A DNA stretch of 64,000 bases from SZUA-265 sp965651905 (GCA_965651905.1 CBFGUG010000025.1:1-64000); one strand, 5' to 3'. Counted from the first letter of the stretch, positions 17,611 through 26,981 are shown. A program made the numbers and translations. The notes: generated by a model not told the origin, from the letters alone.

Positions 17611-18171
17611 GTGATAATCATCGAGCAGTCGATCCCGGGCGTTCTCCTGATCCGTCCAAGAGTGTTTCAGGACGATCGCGGATTTTTCGTCGAACAGTTC
17701 CGCACGGAGCGCTACGCCGAGGCGGGCATCGTCAAGCCCTTCGTTCAAGACAACCTTTCCAGGTCGACGAAGGGTGTCTTGCGTGGGTTGCACTTTCAGC
17801 AGCCCCACCCTCAGGCCAAGCTGGTGAGCGTTCCGCACGGGCGCGTCTTGGATGTGACGGTAGATCTCCGAGTGGGATCGCCCACATATCGCAGTTTCGT
17901 CGCAGTCGAGCTCAGCTCCGAAAGTCAGGAGCAGTTGTACATTCCGCGTGGCTGCGCCCACGGCTTTTGCGTGCTGTCCGACTGGGCTCTCCTTCACTAC
18001 AAGTGTGACGAGGTCTATCGTCAGGATTGCGACCGCGCGGTGCGCTATGATGACCCCCAATTCGGCATACCCTGGCCGGACATGGATCTCGTGCTCTCTC
18101 CGAAAGACGCGGTCGCACCTTTGTTGGACGCCATAGATCCCGAGACGCTCCCGCAGTTTTCAACGGACTGA
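17611..18171 (+). CDS. rfbC: dTDP-4-dehydrorhamnose 3,5-epimerase
   Basis: 186-aa cupin of the RmlC family, step 3 of dTDP-L-rhamnose synthesis. The substrate-binding and catalytic His are in GVLRGLHFQ (near residues 50-58), the second conserved segment is IPRGCAHGFCVLSD, and LHYKCDEVY holds the catalytic Tyr region. The usual Phe/Glu after IP-x-G is replaced by Cys, which is uncommon but outside the catalytic set. GTG start 17611, 10 bp after rfbA. The gene ends facing the convergent flippase gene. Confidence 0.94.
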   Translation: MIIIEQSIPGVLLIRPRVFQDDRGFFVEQFRTERYAEAGIVKPFVQDNLSRSTKGVLRGLHFQQPHPQAKLVSVPHGRVLDVTVDLRVGSPTYRSFVAVELSSESQEQLYIPRGCAHGFCVLSDWALLHYKCDEVYRQDCDRAVRYDDPQFGIPWPDMDLVLSPKDAVAPLLDAIDPETLPQFSTD

Positions 18172-18234
18172 GGGCGCGCCGTGCTGCGAAAGCCCCGTGG
18201 CGTCGTGGAGCGGGCGACGCCCGGACGTCGACCA

Positions 18235-19620
18235 TCAAGACATGATGGCTGCGAGCGGATGCCCAAGCCCGAGCAAGTAGCGACCGCCCACCAGCAGCGC
18301 GAGCGCGACCAGGAAGAGGCCGCTGAGCAGTAGGTCCTGTCGACCACACGCGAGCTTTTCGCGGTAGAGCGCTGCGTAGATCACGATGTAGTGGGTGAAC
18401 TGTTTGGCGACCAAAGCGCCTACCGCACCCACGACGCCAAACCAGGCAAAGCCAAGCGGAATCGCGACGAAGTTCATCACCACGCCTACCCCGCTGGCGA
18501 TCGTGCCGTACACGGGCTTGCCCAACGCGAACAGCGCAGGGTCTACCGACATGGTGAGGATGCCGACCCAGGATCCGAGCAGCATCAGCGCGAACACCCA
18601 CCCCGCTTCGTGGTAGCGCGCGTCGTACATGAACCCGATCAGCACGTCACTCACGGTGAACCCGACGGCGACGACCAGTGCGCCGAGTGGTAACACGCGC
18701 CAGCGTTGGCGAACGACCAACGCGCGAAACTCCGCCCTGGGCAGGTGCGCGATTTTCGACATGGCAGGCAGCAGCACGTGGCTACACAGACGCTGAAGCA
18801 GCTGCTTCGGAAGTTCCGCCAGCTGTAGCCCGAGACCCAAGACGCCCAGCGTAGCCAGGGACACCAGCTTGCCCAAGATGATGCGGTCCGTTTGCGTCGC
18901 GCAGAACATCAGGGCAGTCGACAAAAGCACCCAGCGCCCGAACGTGGCGAGTTCGCGCAGCGCTTCCTTCTCCCAGGCCAGGCGATCGTTGCGACCCGAA
19001 AGGAACTGAAAACTGAACCAAACATGAGTGGCACTGCTCACGATTGCGCCCGCGATCAGCGCCCAGATCGTCGGCCAAATGAGCGCCCAGGCCACGGTGA
19101 CCAAGAGCGTGATGAGCTGGTTGGCCAACTCGAGAATGCTGATTCGACGCGCGTCCAGGTGGCGTTGAGCGGCGATCTCCTTCGTCGAACGAAAGGACCC
19201 GAGCAGGAACGTTCCAAACCCCAGCGCGGGGATCAAGTAAGCCAGATCGGGGCTGTCGTAAAATCGACTGGCGGGGACAGCCACCGCGCACCCGAGTAGA
19301 AAGAGCACCGAGCCACGCACGATAGTGAGCGTCCAGGCCGTGTCGCGAAACACGGGGTCGTCACCACGGGGGCTGCGTACGATACACGGCGCGACTCCGA
19401 AGTCGGAGAGCAGGAACAGCCCCGCGATGACCGTCGATATCAGCGTCATCAGCCCGAAATCGTGAGGCGACAACAAGCGCGTGAGCACCAGATTCCCCCC
19501 GATTCGCATTCCGAACCCCAGGGCGTAGGTCGCCACAGACCAACCTGCCGCAGAGATGACCAGCGCTTTGAGCGCGGCCTGTTCGCCACCACTGGAGCTG
19601 TGCGTGCTGCTGTCTGTCAT
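18235..19620 (-). CDS. wzx: Polysaccharide flippase, Wzx-like (MOP superfamily)
   Basis: 461 aa with about twelve membrane helices, the size of Wzx/RfbX-type flippases that turn lipid-linked repeat units across the inner membrane. The N-terminal pattern GFGMRIGGNLVLTRLLSPHDFGLMTLISTVIAGLFLLSDFG is the hallmark of the oligosaccharide flippase family (PF13440/PF01943); only its start and end are quoted as key. ATG 19620. It is the last gene of the minus-strand block that begins with rfbF, though a 226-bp gap with a hairpin separates it from the preceding gene. Confidence 0.9.
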   Translation of the reverse strand: MTDSSTHSSSGGEQAALKALVISAAGWSVATYALGFGMRIGGNLVLTRLLSPHDFGLMTLISTVIAGLFLLSDFGVAPCIVRSPRGDDPVFRDTAWTLTIVRGSVLFLLGCAVAVPASRFYDSPDLAYLIPALGFGTFLLGSFRSTKEIAAQRHLDARRISILELANQLITLLVTVAWALIWPTIWALIAGAIVSSATHVWFSFQFLSGRNDRLAWEKEALRELATFGRWVLLSTALMFCATQTDRIILGKLVSLATLGVLGLGLQLAELPKQLLQRLCSHVLLPAMSKIAHLPRAEFRALVVRQRWRVLPLGALVVAVGFTVSDVLIGFMYDARYHEAGWVFALMLLGSWVGILTMSVDPALFALGKPVYGTIASGVGVVMNFVAIPLGFAWFGVVGAVGALVAKQFTHYIVIYAALYREKLACGRQDLLLSGLFLVALALLVGGRYLLGLGHPLAAIMS

Positions 19621-19781
19621 GCGAGATCCGAACCAGGCAGATCAACTCGTAGCGCTGCGACACGAAAAAAGCTCGACTCGCCCGCGAGGCATACTGCCGA
19701 ACCCCAGAACAACACAAGCGTTGCGGGGGTGAGACGGAAACTCGTACGAAAGCGGAACGGTGTACGGATCCGAACGCACCC

Positions 19782-19808
19782 GGGGTGACGTGACGCCAAA
19801 GTCACCCC
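19782..19808. terminator. Hairpin after the PF13704 glycosyltransferase gene
   Basis: GGGGTGAC and GTCACCCC are perfect 8-bp arms with an 11-nt loop, about 40 bp past the stop at 19847 on the minus strand. No T-run follows, so it may be an intrinsic terminator variant, an RNA-stabilising hairpin or a leader element for wzx. Confidence 0.4.
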
Positions 19809-19846
19809 CGCGAAAACCGCAGCGAAGACGCGTCGGCAAGACGCCT

Positions 19847-20929
19847 TCAGCGAGCCGCCCACTCGTCGAAACGCGTCGACGTCACGAGAAACCCGTTTCG
19901 CACCAACGTTTCCACGTCACGGTACTCCTCGGATGTCGGCTGCTTGAAGTCGATCTGCCCACGTTCATCGAGCACCTTCAGATAGGCCTCGTTCTCTCCA
20001 TGCGCCCACACTCCACTTTGCACCTGGCGCCGAACCGACTCGGCAAACCCTCCCGCAAACTTGTAGTGCTTGAGGAGCACGGTGAAGTCCGCGCAGACCG
20101 CACGGCTGCTGCAGTGAGGGTGAGTCACGGGAACGAGCCCATCACGCACGCGAATCAGTGGATGTTTCGTGATGCAGTTGTTCGTTCCGAATAGCGCAGC
20201 CCGAATACCACCGAAGTGAACCTTCACTGCGTCGGGCGCTCGGTTCTGTGACAGAAAGTAGGCGAACTCGATGCCTTCTGGGTCGTGATAGTCGTATTTG
20301 CGAACGCTAGCGACGTCGTAGAAGCGATGCCGAGAGACGAAGTCTCCCGCTTCCTCACCCGCGCTGTGCGGTAGGCGCTCGGGAAACATGTCCAGCATCT
20401 GCCCCACCACCGCATTGAACCTGTGTCGCTCGAGGTAACCCACGAGCTCGCGCAGCGACACCGTACTGGAATGCGGGTAGTCGAAGAACTCGTCGATGTC
20501 GATGACCAAGCACCAATGGCCGCGCCCGACCGATTCGACGATTTGGCTCCGCAAAATGCACTCGTAGTCACGTACGGGCAGCAGGCTCGAGAAAACGCTG
20601 ACCTGCGGGTAACGTTTCGCAATGGGGATCGTCTCGTCAGTCGAGCCGTTGTCGATGAACACGATGTGTTTCACCCCGAGCCCCAAATGATGCTCGACGA
20701 ACCTGGTCATGAACTCTTCGCCGTCCTTCACGAGACAGACGATCATCACGTCTGTCTCGTGCATGGAGATACGGCGCGGACCATGAACGTGTCGCATCTG
20801 CAGCCTGCTGCGCGCGTGTTTGCCGCGGACGCGCAACTGGTGCAGAGCACCGCCCAACGTGGCGCGACCGATCAATTTGACTCGGCTAGCCAGCTGACGC
20901 AGCCGAGAGAGACTGGAGGCCCGCCGCAT
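19847..20929 (-). CDS. Glycosyltransferase family 2-like (PF13704/GT92-type)
   Basis: 360 aa. A basic N-terminal 50 residues precede the catalytic domain, which starts near DVMIVCLVKDGEEFMTRFVEHH. IDNGSTDET and the metal site CLVIDIDEFFDYP are diagnostic of the Glyco_tranf_2_4 family. The rest has conserved Trp/His-rich segments common in this group. The ATG at 20929 gives the long basic leader; a later ATG (near residue 56) is also possible. It begins 13 bp after the preceding GT2 stop, so they are cotranscribed. Confidence 0.82.
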   Translation of the reverse strand: MRRASSLSRLRQLASRVKLIGRATLGGALHQLRVRGKHARSRLQMRHVHGPRRISMHETDVMIVCLVKDGEEFMTRFVEHHLGLGVKHIVFIDNGSTDETIPIAKRYPQVSVFSSLLPVRDYECILRSQIVESVGRGHWCLVIDIDEFFDYPHSSTVSLRELVGYLERHRFNAVVGQMLDMFPERLPHSAGEEAGDFVSRHRFYDVASVRKYDYHDPEGIEFAYFLSQNRAPDAVKVHFGGIRAALFGTNNCITKHPLIRVRDGLVPVTHPHCSSRAVCADFTVLLKHYKFAGGFAESVRRQVQSGVWAHGENEAYLKVLDERGQIDFKQPTSEEYRDVETLVRNGFLVTSTRFDEWAAR

Positions 20930-20942
20930 TCTACCTATGCCC

Positions 20943-21926
20943 CTAAGGCAACACTCCGAGCATACGGGCGGCCTTGCCCATGGCCGCCTTGGGGTTCAAG
21001 CCGTGGTCGAGCCCGATCGCCAGCATGTACTTCGCCAGGCGGCGTTTACTCAGGGGCATCCCCAGAGTCTGGAGCAGGTCACTATGATACTTCCAGAACG
21101 ACGGTTCGCGACGTTTGAACACCTGCATCGCCAGGTACCAATAGTAGTCGTGCAGCAATTCCCGACGTCGTTTTTCGAGCTCTCGTTCGCTGAGAAACGT
21201 CAACCCGAACTCGTCGAGATCTCTCAAGAACGCTGGAAAGTAGCTTTGGATCCGGTTCGAACCAGACGTAACCGAATCATCTTGCACGCCTTGAGTCGTC
21301 AGCACCTGAAACACGAACCCGAAGTCGTGTGTCGTCATGATGCGTAGGCACGCCTCCATGTCGGCGTGGATGTTGTCCTCATTGAAGAACGCGGGCTTGC
21401 TGAGCACCATTTCACTTCGGAACATCACTGTGGTCGGCGTGCCGAAGACGTAGTACTCCGCAAGCAGGTGGGAGCGCCCAAGCTCGCGACCGGGAATCAC
21501 TTCCCTCGGATAGGTCAGGCCCTTCCACACGACTTCAGGCCCAGTGAGCCCGTAAGCCCCAACCAACCCGACTGATGGATTCGCCTCGGCGAGGGCCACC
21601 ATCTTCTCCAAGCACTCGGGCAGTAGCAAGTCGTCCGCACCGACAGGTTTACAGTAGACACTGTCGGGACTGACCGTCCGAAACGCGTTGTTGAAGCTCG
21701 CGATCACGGGCACGAATTCGTCGGCGGTCGTGACACTGATTCGAGAGTCTTTGGCGGCGTATTCCTCGGCGATTTCGAGCGAACGGTCTTTGCTGTGATT
21801 GTTGACGATTGTGTAAACCCAGTTCGTGTACGTTTGATTCAGCACGCTCTCGATGCTGTTTCGTAGGAACTTCTCCCCGTTGTACACGGGCGTAATCACA
21901 CTCACCAAAGGCTGGGACTTGGACAC
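20943..21926 (-). CDS. Glycosyltransferase family 2
   Basis: 327-aa GT-A enzyme. VSVITPVYNGEKFLRNSIESVLNQT is the opening of the GT2 fold, followed by NNHSKDRSLEIAEEYA and the donor/metal region YCKPVGADDLLLPECLEKM (DD in GADD). The C-terminal half is alpha-helical and probably binds the acceptor. Start GTG at 21926, whose first base is shared with the TAG stop of an upstream 59-codon ORF (TAGTG), a coupling arrangement. Confidence 0.9.
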   Translation of the reverse strand: MSKSQPLVSVITPVYNGEKFLRNSIESVLNQTYTNWVYTIVNNHSKDRSLEIAEEYAAKDSRISVTTADEFVPVIASFNNAFRTVSPDSVYCKPVGADDLLLPECLEKMVALAEANPSVGLVGAYGLTGPEVVWKGLTYPREVIPGRELGRSHLLAEYYVFGTPTTVMFRSEMVLSKPAFFNEDNIHADMEACLRIMTTHDFGFVFQVLTTQGVQDDSVTSGSNRIQSYFPAFLRDLDEFGLTFLSERELEKRRRELLHDYYWYLAMQVFKRREPSFWKYHSDLLQTLGMPLSKRRLAKYMLAIGLDHGLNPKAAMGKAARMLGVLP

Positions 21927-22105
21927 TAGCCGACCTCACTCAATCGAAGTGCCTGTGGGGGCACCAACAACCGCTCTGTCGTGGCCATGGTGAACGCAGA
22001 ATATGAGCGCCACCCAAACACGTCGAGCAGGATCCATGAATGCCAGGGCAGTCGGCCAACCAGCTGCGCCCGAGCCGCAACGAGCTCGTCGTTCACTCGA
22101 GCCAC
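21926..22105 (-). CDS. Possible 59-aa coupled small ORF or remnant, unknown
   Basis: A GTG at 22105 opens a frame that runs to a TAG overlapping the GTG of the next gene by one base. The product (VARVNDELVA...ALRLSEVG) is tryptophan-rich in its middle (WHSWILLDVFGW) and not low-complexity. Codon choice resembles the neighbours. The frame stays open upstream to 22207, inside the aminotransferase 3' end. It could be a small real gene or the tail of a deleted one; I recognise no family. Confidence 0.4.
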   Translation of the reverse strand: MARVNDELVAARAQLVGRLPWHSWILLDVFGWRSYSAFTMATTERLLVPPQALRLSEVG

Positions 22106-22167
22106 GTCAGTGTGCCCCGGTCTTGCTGTGGAAGATTGTTCATACGTGGGAGTCCTGCAGACGGAAC

Positions 22168-23304
22168 CTAGCTTCGTCGCGCTAGAAACGTTTTCAACGC
22201 GGAGCACACCCGGTCGACCTGGGCTTCCTCGAGCTTCATGGCGGAGGGCAGATTGATCCCTCGGCGTGCCAGGTCGTACGCGACGGGGTTGCGCAACCGC
22301 GCGCCTTGGGCACTTGCTGTCTCAGCATAGGCAGGCAACGAACTGAGCGGATGGAAGAAAGGTCTGGTGTCGATCCCCTCACGGTCGAACGCTTCGATGA
22401 GCTCGGGGGTGGAAAGGCCGTATGTCGGGTCGACGACGGCCGTCACCATCCAGAACGAACTGACATGCCCCTCGGGTTCGGCGTTCAACGCGAGTCCTGG
22501 TAGGTCCGAGAGTCGTTCCGAGTACCAGCGGTATATCTGCCGCTTCTTGGCGACGAGTTCGTCGACACGTTCGAGCTGACCGAGGCCAAACGCCGCCTGC
22601 AGACTGCTCATGCGGTACTTGAACGCCACTTCCGTGTTGTAGAAGTTCTTGAAGTTCGCCTTGGTGCGTCCGTGATCCCGCAGCACCAACACGCGTTCGA
22701 ACAAGTCGCTGTCGTTCGTGACCAGCATTCCTCCCTCGCCAGTCGTGAGGGTCTTGGTGCCATGGAAGCTGAACACGCCGACGTCACCGTAGGTCCCTCC
22801 CAGCTTGCCCAGCAAGCGACTCCCCAGTGTTTGCGCGGCGTCCTCGATGATGCGCAGGCCGTGCTCGTCGGCGATCGCACGCAAGGCTGGCATGTCTGGC
22901 ATCAACCCGTACAGACCGACGGGAACCAACGCACGCGTGCGTGGCGTTACGCACTCGCGCACGGATGCTGGAGACATGCACCAAGTGTTTGGGTCGATGT
23001 CCGCGAAAACCGTGGTCGCACCCACGTACGAAATTGGTGCGGCGCTGGCGATCCACGTCGTTTCTGGAACGATCACCTCGTCACCAGGCCCGAGTCCGTA
23101 TGCAGCCAACGCCAGGTGAATCGCAGACGTGCAATGCGGAACGGCTACCGCATGTTTCACTCCGTGGTATTCGGCGAACGCCTCTTCGAAGCGCTGGACG
23201 AAGTGCCCGGCGCGAGAGTACCAGCCCGTTTCCGCAGCTTCCGCTGCGTATCGCACTTCCAGATCCGTTATCCACGGACCTGCAATCGGAATTCGTTCAG
23301 TCAC
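22168..23304 (-). CDS. DegT/DnrJ/EryC1/StrS-family sugar aminotransferase
   Basis: 378-aa PLP enzyme expected to aminate a 3- or 4-keto nucleotide sugar. The fold-type I core is clear: GDEVIVPETTWIASAAPISY, IIEDAAQTLGSRLLGK, and the PLP-lysine segment FSFHGTKTLTTGEGG. The start is GTG 23304, which overlaps the TGA of the upstream methyltransferase (GTGA); a longer frame to 23352 is unlikely. Its keto-sugar substrate is presumably made by the neighbouring CDP-sugar enzymes. Confidence 0.92.
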   Translation of the reverse strand: MTERIPIAGPWITDLEVRYAAEAAETGWYSRAGHFVQRFEEAFAEYHGVKHAVAVPHCTSAIHLALAAYGLGPGDEVIVPETTWIASAAPISYVGATTVFADIDPNTWCMSPASVRECVTPRTRALVPVGLYGLMPDMPALRAIADEHGLRIIEDAAQTLGSRLLGKLGGTYGDVGVFSFHGTKTLTTGEGGMLVTNDSDLFERVLVLRDHGRTKANFKNFYNTEVAFKYRMSSLQAAFGLGQLERVDELVAKKRQIYRWYSERLSDLPGLALNAEPEGHVSSFWMVTAVVDPTYGLSTPELIEAFDREGIDTRPFFHPLSSLPAYAETASAQGARLRNPVAYDLARRGINLPSAMKLEEAQVDRVCSALKTFLARRS

Positions 23305-24545
23305 GCAATCACCACGGGTTCTGGAATGGGCACGACGAACTTGCCGCCCCATTCACGAACGTGAGCCATCTGCGACACGATTTCGTCCTTGAGGTTCCAC
23401 GGCAGAATCAGAACGTAGTCTGGCTTGGTCTCGGCTATGCGCTCAGGCGCACAAATTGGGATGCGAACGCCAGGCAACAAGCGGCCTTGTTTGTGAGGAC
23501 TCCGGTCGACCGTATACTCGAGCAAGTCCGTCCCGACGCCGCAATAGTTGAGCAGCGTGTTGCCCTTGGCTGGCGCGCCGTAGCCCACGACTGACTTTCC
23601 CGCCTCGCGCGCGTCGATCAGCCAACGCAGCAACTGACGCTTGGTGCGTTTCACCTGCTCCGAAAACGCCGCGTACGTCGCCATGTCGCCGAGCCCCGAG
23701 TCGAGTTCCTCGCGTTCGAGGGTCTCGACGCTCGGGTTCGTCGAGTGCACTCGACTTTCCGAATGACACGCAAAGATACGCAAAGAACCACCGTGGGTGG
23801 ACAGTCGCTCGACGTCGAAAATGCGCAAGCCATGTCGAAGGAACACTCGGCGAACTGCCAGCAGAGAGAAATACGAAAAGTGCTCGTGGTAAATGGTATC
23901 GAACTGCGTTTCCTTCATCAGCGCGAGCAGATGTGGAAATTCCATGGTGATGACGCCGTCCGCCTTCAACACGACTTTCATGCTCGATACGAAGTCGTTC
24001 AGGTTCGGCACGTGCGCCAAAACGTTGTTACCGATGAGCAGGTCCGCGCTCATCCCCTGCGAAGTCATGAACGCCGCCGTGTCCGAACCGAAGAACTTCA
24101 CCAAACTGGGGATGCCCTTCTTCTCGGCCTCGAGCGCTACGTTGGCCGCAGGCTCGATCCCTTGAACGGGGATGCCCCGTTGGTTGAAGAACTGGAGTAG
24201 GTAGCCATCGTTGCTCGCAATCTCCACGACCCGACTCGTCGAGCTCAGGGCGAACCGATCGATGACCTTCTCCGCGTAGGCCTTGGCGTGTGCAACCCAA
24301 CTCTCGGAAAAGGACGAAAAGTACGCGTAGTCGCTGAAAATGTGCTCTGGGCTCTCGAACTCCTGAAGCTGCACGAGAAAACACTCCGAACACACATACG
24401 CGTGTAGCGGATAAAAGGGCTCCATCCGATCACGCGCTTCACTCGCGACGTAGGAGTTGGCTAGCGGCGACATCCCCAAGTCACACAGGGATATCTCGAG
24501 ATTCGCACCACAATGTCTGCACAGCGCGTCCATCTTCACTCCCAT
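23301..24545 (-). CDS. Zinc-binding SAM-dependent sugar C-methyltransferase
   Basis: 414 aa. Two CXXC pairs at the N-terminus (CRHC near residue 9, CSEC near residue 52) form the PF08421 zinc domain. The SAM site is VVEIASNDGYLLQFF near residue 106, and the C-terminal PF08484 domain has VVGYGAPAKGNTLLNYCG. This three-part layout is that of TylCIII/NovU-type enzymes that C-methylate a 4-keto-6-deoxy NDP-sugar at C3. ATG 24545 overlaps the end of rfbF by 10 bp, and its own stop overlaps the aminotransferase start. Tight coupling supports one pathway. Confidence 0.93.
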   Translation of the reverse strand: MGVKMDALCRHCGANLEISLCDLGMSPLANSYVASEARDRMEPFYPLHAYVCSECFLVQLQEFESPEHIFSDYAYFSSFSESWVAHAKAYAEKVIDRFALSSTSRVVEIASNDGYLLQFFNQRGIPVQGIEPAANVALEAEKKGIPSLVKFFGSDTAAFMTSQGMSADLLIGNNVLAHVPNLNDFVSSMKVVLKADGVITMEFPHLLALMKETQFDTIYHEHFSYFSLLAVRRVFLRHGLRIFDVERLSTHGGSLRIFACHSESRVHSTNPSVETLEREELDSGLGDMATYAAFSEQVKRTKRQLLRWLIDAREAGKSVVGYGAPAKGNTLLNYCGVGTDLLEYTVDRSPHKQGRLLPGVRIPICAPERIAETKPDYVLILPWNLKDEIVSQMAHVREWGGKFVVPIPEPVVIA

Positions 24546-25309
24546 ACTTTCCAGGGCGCCTCACCCGAAGCCCATAGTTGTTCGAGGTGTGCCTTGTCTC
24601 GCATCGTGTCCATCGCATGCCAAAACCCATCGTGAACGAACGCGGACATTTGTCCCTCGGCGGACAGCCTCTCCATCGGGCCGCGCTCCCAGATGGTGTC
24701 GTCACCGTCGATGTAGTCCATCACTCGCGGCGAGAGCACGAAGAACCCACCATTAATCCATAGACCATCCCCCGCAGGCTTCTCCGCAAACTCCGTCACC
24801 GTTCCTTTCGCGTTCATGCGAAGCGCACCAAAACGCCCTTGCGGCTGCACGGCCGTAACCGTCGCCAAGGTGTCGTGTGTCTTGTGGAACTTTACGAGAC
24901 CTCGAAGGTCGACATCCGCCACACCATCGCCGTAGGTGAGACAGAAGTCTTCAGAGCCTATGTAGGACGCAGCGCGTTTGATTCGGCCGCCCGTCATCGT
25001 ATCGGCACCTGTGTCCACTAGGGTAACGCGCCATGGTTCAGCTGCCTGCGCGTGAACCTGCATCGAGTTCTTCTCGATGTCGAACGTGACGTCGCACGAA
25101 TGCAAGAAGTAGTTCGCGAAGTATTCTTTGATCATGTAGCCGCGGTATCCGAGGCAGATCACGAAGTCTCGGATACCCGCAGCGGAGTAGATCTTCATGA
25201 TGTGCCAAAGGACGGGCTTGGTTCCGATTTCGATCATCGGTTTGGGTCGAGCACTGGACTCCTCGCTGATGCGAGTGCCACGCCCACCTGCCAGGATTAC
25301 TGCTTTCAT
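24536..25309 (-). CDS. rfbF: Glucose-1-phosphate cytidylyltransferase
   Basis: 257 aa, exactly the usual RfbF/AscA length, making CDP-glucose. The motif AVILAGGRGTRISEE, the RPKPMIEIG segment and FCLTYGDGVADVDL (metal Asp) define the cytidylyltransferase group. ATG 25309 is chosen because MKAVILAGG is the family N-terminus; the frame is open upstream to 25555 but without homology. It is the first gene of the minus-strand block to wzx. A CDP-glucose 4,6-dehydratase (RfbG) is not recognisable in the window. Confidence 0.95.
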   Translation of the reverse strand: MKAVILAGGRGTRISEESSARPKPMIEIGTKPVLWHIMKIYSAAGIRDFVICLGYRGYMIKEYFANYFLHSCDVTFDIEKNSMQVHAQAAEPWRVTLVDTGADTMTGGRIKRAASYIGSEDFCLTYGDGVADVDLRGLVKFHKTHDTLATVTAVQPQGRFGALRMNAKGTVTEFAEKPAGDGLWINGGFFVLSPRVMDYIDGDDTIWERGPMERLSAEGQMSAFVHDGFWHAMDTMRDKAHLEQLWASGEAPWKVWE

Positions 25310-25888
25310 GCTTCGCCTTGCTTTGCTGTGATCCCCCCCGTAGCCACCGGGCAGTTTGCCAACTTTCGGCAGCCATACAAGGCTCGGAGTGATCGTCTCG
25401 TGCGAATCGCGACGCACATGAGACTTCCCCGCATTCTCTCCCGTGATGGGTTCACATCGGCCGTCCGCAGGTCCCTCGTCGACTCGTGGCAATGGTGCAC
25501 GGTCTTCGCCACTGGTTTGCCGAACCCGCGTGCGTAGCGAAGTGCTGCATCCCAAATGATGGGGCGGTCGAGGCAGTTCTGCTGCAGCGGCCCCCAGTTG
25601 ACTCTGCCCCCACTGGTTCGTTCGCCCTTCATTCGTCTCGAACTCTCTTTTGGGGACAAGGAGTGGGACTGCTTCATCTCAGCAGGGTCAATGGGAACTC
25701 ACGTGTGCGCTGTTCCAGGTAGAACTCCTACGTGACCAGGCCTCCTGGCCCAACTTTCGCGGGAGCGCGCACGTCCTCCCGTCGCCGGCCGAGCTCGTAC
25801 TCAGGTAGCGCTTGCGTTACCGACGTGCCGTTCGTTAATAGCGAGGCTTCACGAGGGGTCGAGGTTTCGCCCCGGAGATGGAGCTGTT
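25310..25888. promoter_or_regulatory. 579-bp divergent intergenic region between rfbF and an SDR gene
   Basis: No credible gene is seen; open frames are extensions of rfbF. It must hold promoters for the rfbF block (leftward) and the SDR gene (rightward). A very weak rightward candidate is TTGCGT, 17 bp, TTAATA ending near 25838. No repeat or known operator was found. Confidence 0.45.
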
Positions 25889-26914
25889 GTGAAAGTACTC
25901 CTTACTGGCCACCTTGGTTACATCGGTGTCGAGGCCGTGACGACGCTGCGCGCGGCAGGTCACGAGGTTCTGGGTCTCGACACTGGGCTTTTCAATGACT
26001 GCGACTTCGTAGCCCCGCCCGATCCAGTCGAGTGCCTCGACGTGGACCTTCGAGACGTGACTGAGCGGCACCTGGAAGGGATTGACGCCGTCGCACACTT
26101 CGGGGCGCTGTCGAACGACCCGCTCGGCGACATCAACCCGAACTTGACCTACGACATCAACCTTCACGCTTCCATCCGACTGGCGAAGGCCGCCAAAGCC
26201 GCGGGCGTCGAACGCTTCTTGTTTTCGTCTTCTTGTAGCTTGTACGGCGCGGGTGGAGACGACCTGTTGGACGAAACCGCCGCGTTCAACCCAGTAACCC
26301 CATACGGCGAGTCGAAGATCAAAGTAGAACAGGCACTCTCGGGACTGGCAGACGACAACTTCTCACCCGTTTACCTGAGAAACGCTACCGCGTACGGCGT
26401 TTCCCGCCGCCTGCGCGCCGACATCGTCGTCAACAACCTCGTTGGACACGCTGTCACGACGGGCAAGGTACTGTTGCAGAGTGACGGCACGCCGTGGCGC
26501 CCCTTGGTGCACATCCGAGACATCATCAGCGCGTTTTCAGCTGCATTGACCGCACCCCGCGAGTCGATTCACGACCAGGCGTTCAACGTCGGCAAGAATG
26601 GCGAAAACTACCGCATTCGCGACATCGCGAACATGGTCGCAGAAGTGGTTCCGAACTGCGAGGTGGCGTTCGCGCCAGGTGCGTCCGCCGACACTCGCAA
26701 CTACCGTGTGGACTTCTCGAAGGCCGAAGAGCGACTGCCAGGATATGCCCCCACCTGGACCGTGCGTGCGGGGATCGAAGAGCTGTACGCCGCATACACC
26801 CAGGCTGGGATGACACAATCCGAGTTCCTGGGACCGCGATACTACCGACTGAAGACCGTACAGGGTCTCATGGACTCGCAGAAGGTCGATCAAGAACTCC
26901 GCTGGGTGCGTTGA
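25889..26914 (+). CDS. Extended SDR nucleotide-sugar epimerase/dehydratase
   Basis: 341-aa NAD-dependent sugar-modifying SDR. The NAD motif is TGHLGYIG at residues 6-13. SSSCSLYG and YGESK give the catalytic Ser/Tyr/Lys set. VHIRDIISAF is the substrate-side signature of the extended SDR family. Its position beside rfbF, the C-methyltransferase and the aminotransferase suggests action on a CDP- or dTDP-4-keto sugar, perhaps as reductase or epimerase. GTG start with GGAG about 11 nt upstream. Its exact reaction is unknown. Confidence 0.85.
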   Translation: MKVLLTGHLGYIGVEAVTTLRAAGHEVLGLDTGLFNDCDFVAPPDPVECLDVDLRDVTERHLEGIDAVAHFGALSNDPLGDINPNLTYDINLHASIRLAKAAKAAGVERFLFSSSCSLYGAGGDDLLDETAAFNPVTPYGESKIKVEQALSGLADDNFSPVYLRNATAYGVSRRLRADIVVNNLVGHAVTTGKVLLQSDGTPWRPLVHIRDIISAFSAALTAPRESIHDQAFNVGKNGENYRIRDIANMVAEVVPNCEVAFAPGASADTRNYRVDFSKAEERLPGYAPTWTVRAGIEELYAAYTQAGMTQSEFLGPRYYRLKTVQGLMDSQKVDQELRWVR

Positions 26915-26959
26915 GCGTCATCACGCCCCAGTAGCTCATTCTGTACGTCGGTCTGCGCC

Positions 26960-26981
26960 AGCGACGTGCTTCCACGTCGCT
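26960..26981. terminator. Perfect 9-bp hairpin between convergent genes
   Basis: AGCGACGTG-CTTC-CACGTCGCT forms a perfect 9-bp stem with a CTTC tetraloop. It lies 46 bp past the SDR stop and 41 bp past the stop of the convergent GT-C gene, the expected place for a bidirectional terminator. There is no T-run. Confidence 0.55.

Noticed and set aside
25310..25555. Long N-terminal extension of the RfbF frame
   Set aside because: Family homology begins at MKAVILAGG; the extension has no motif and lies in the divergent promoter region.
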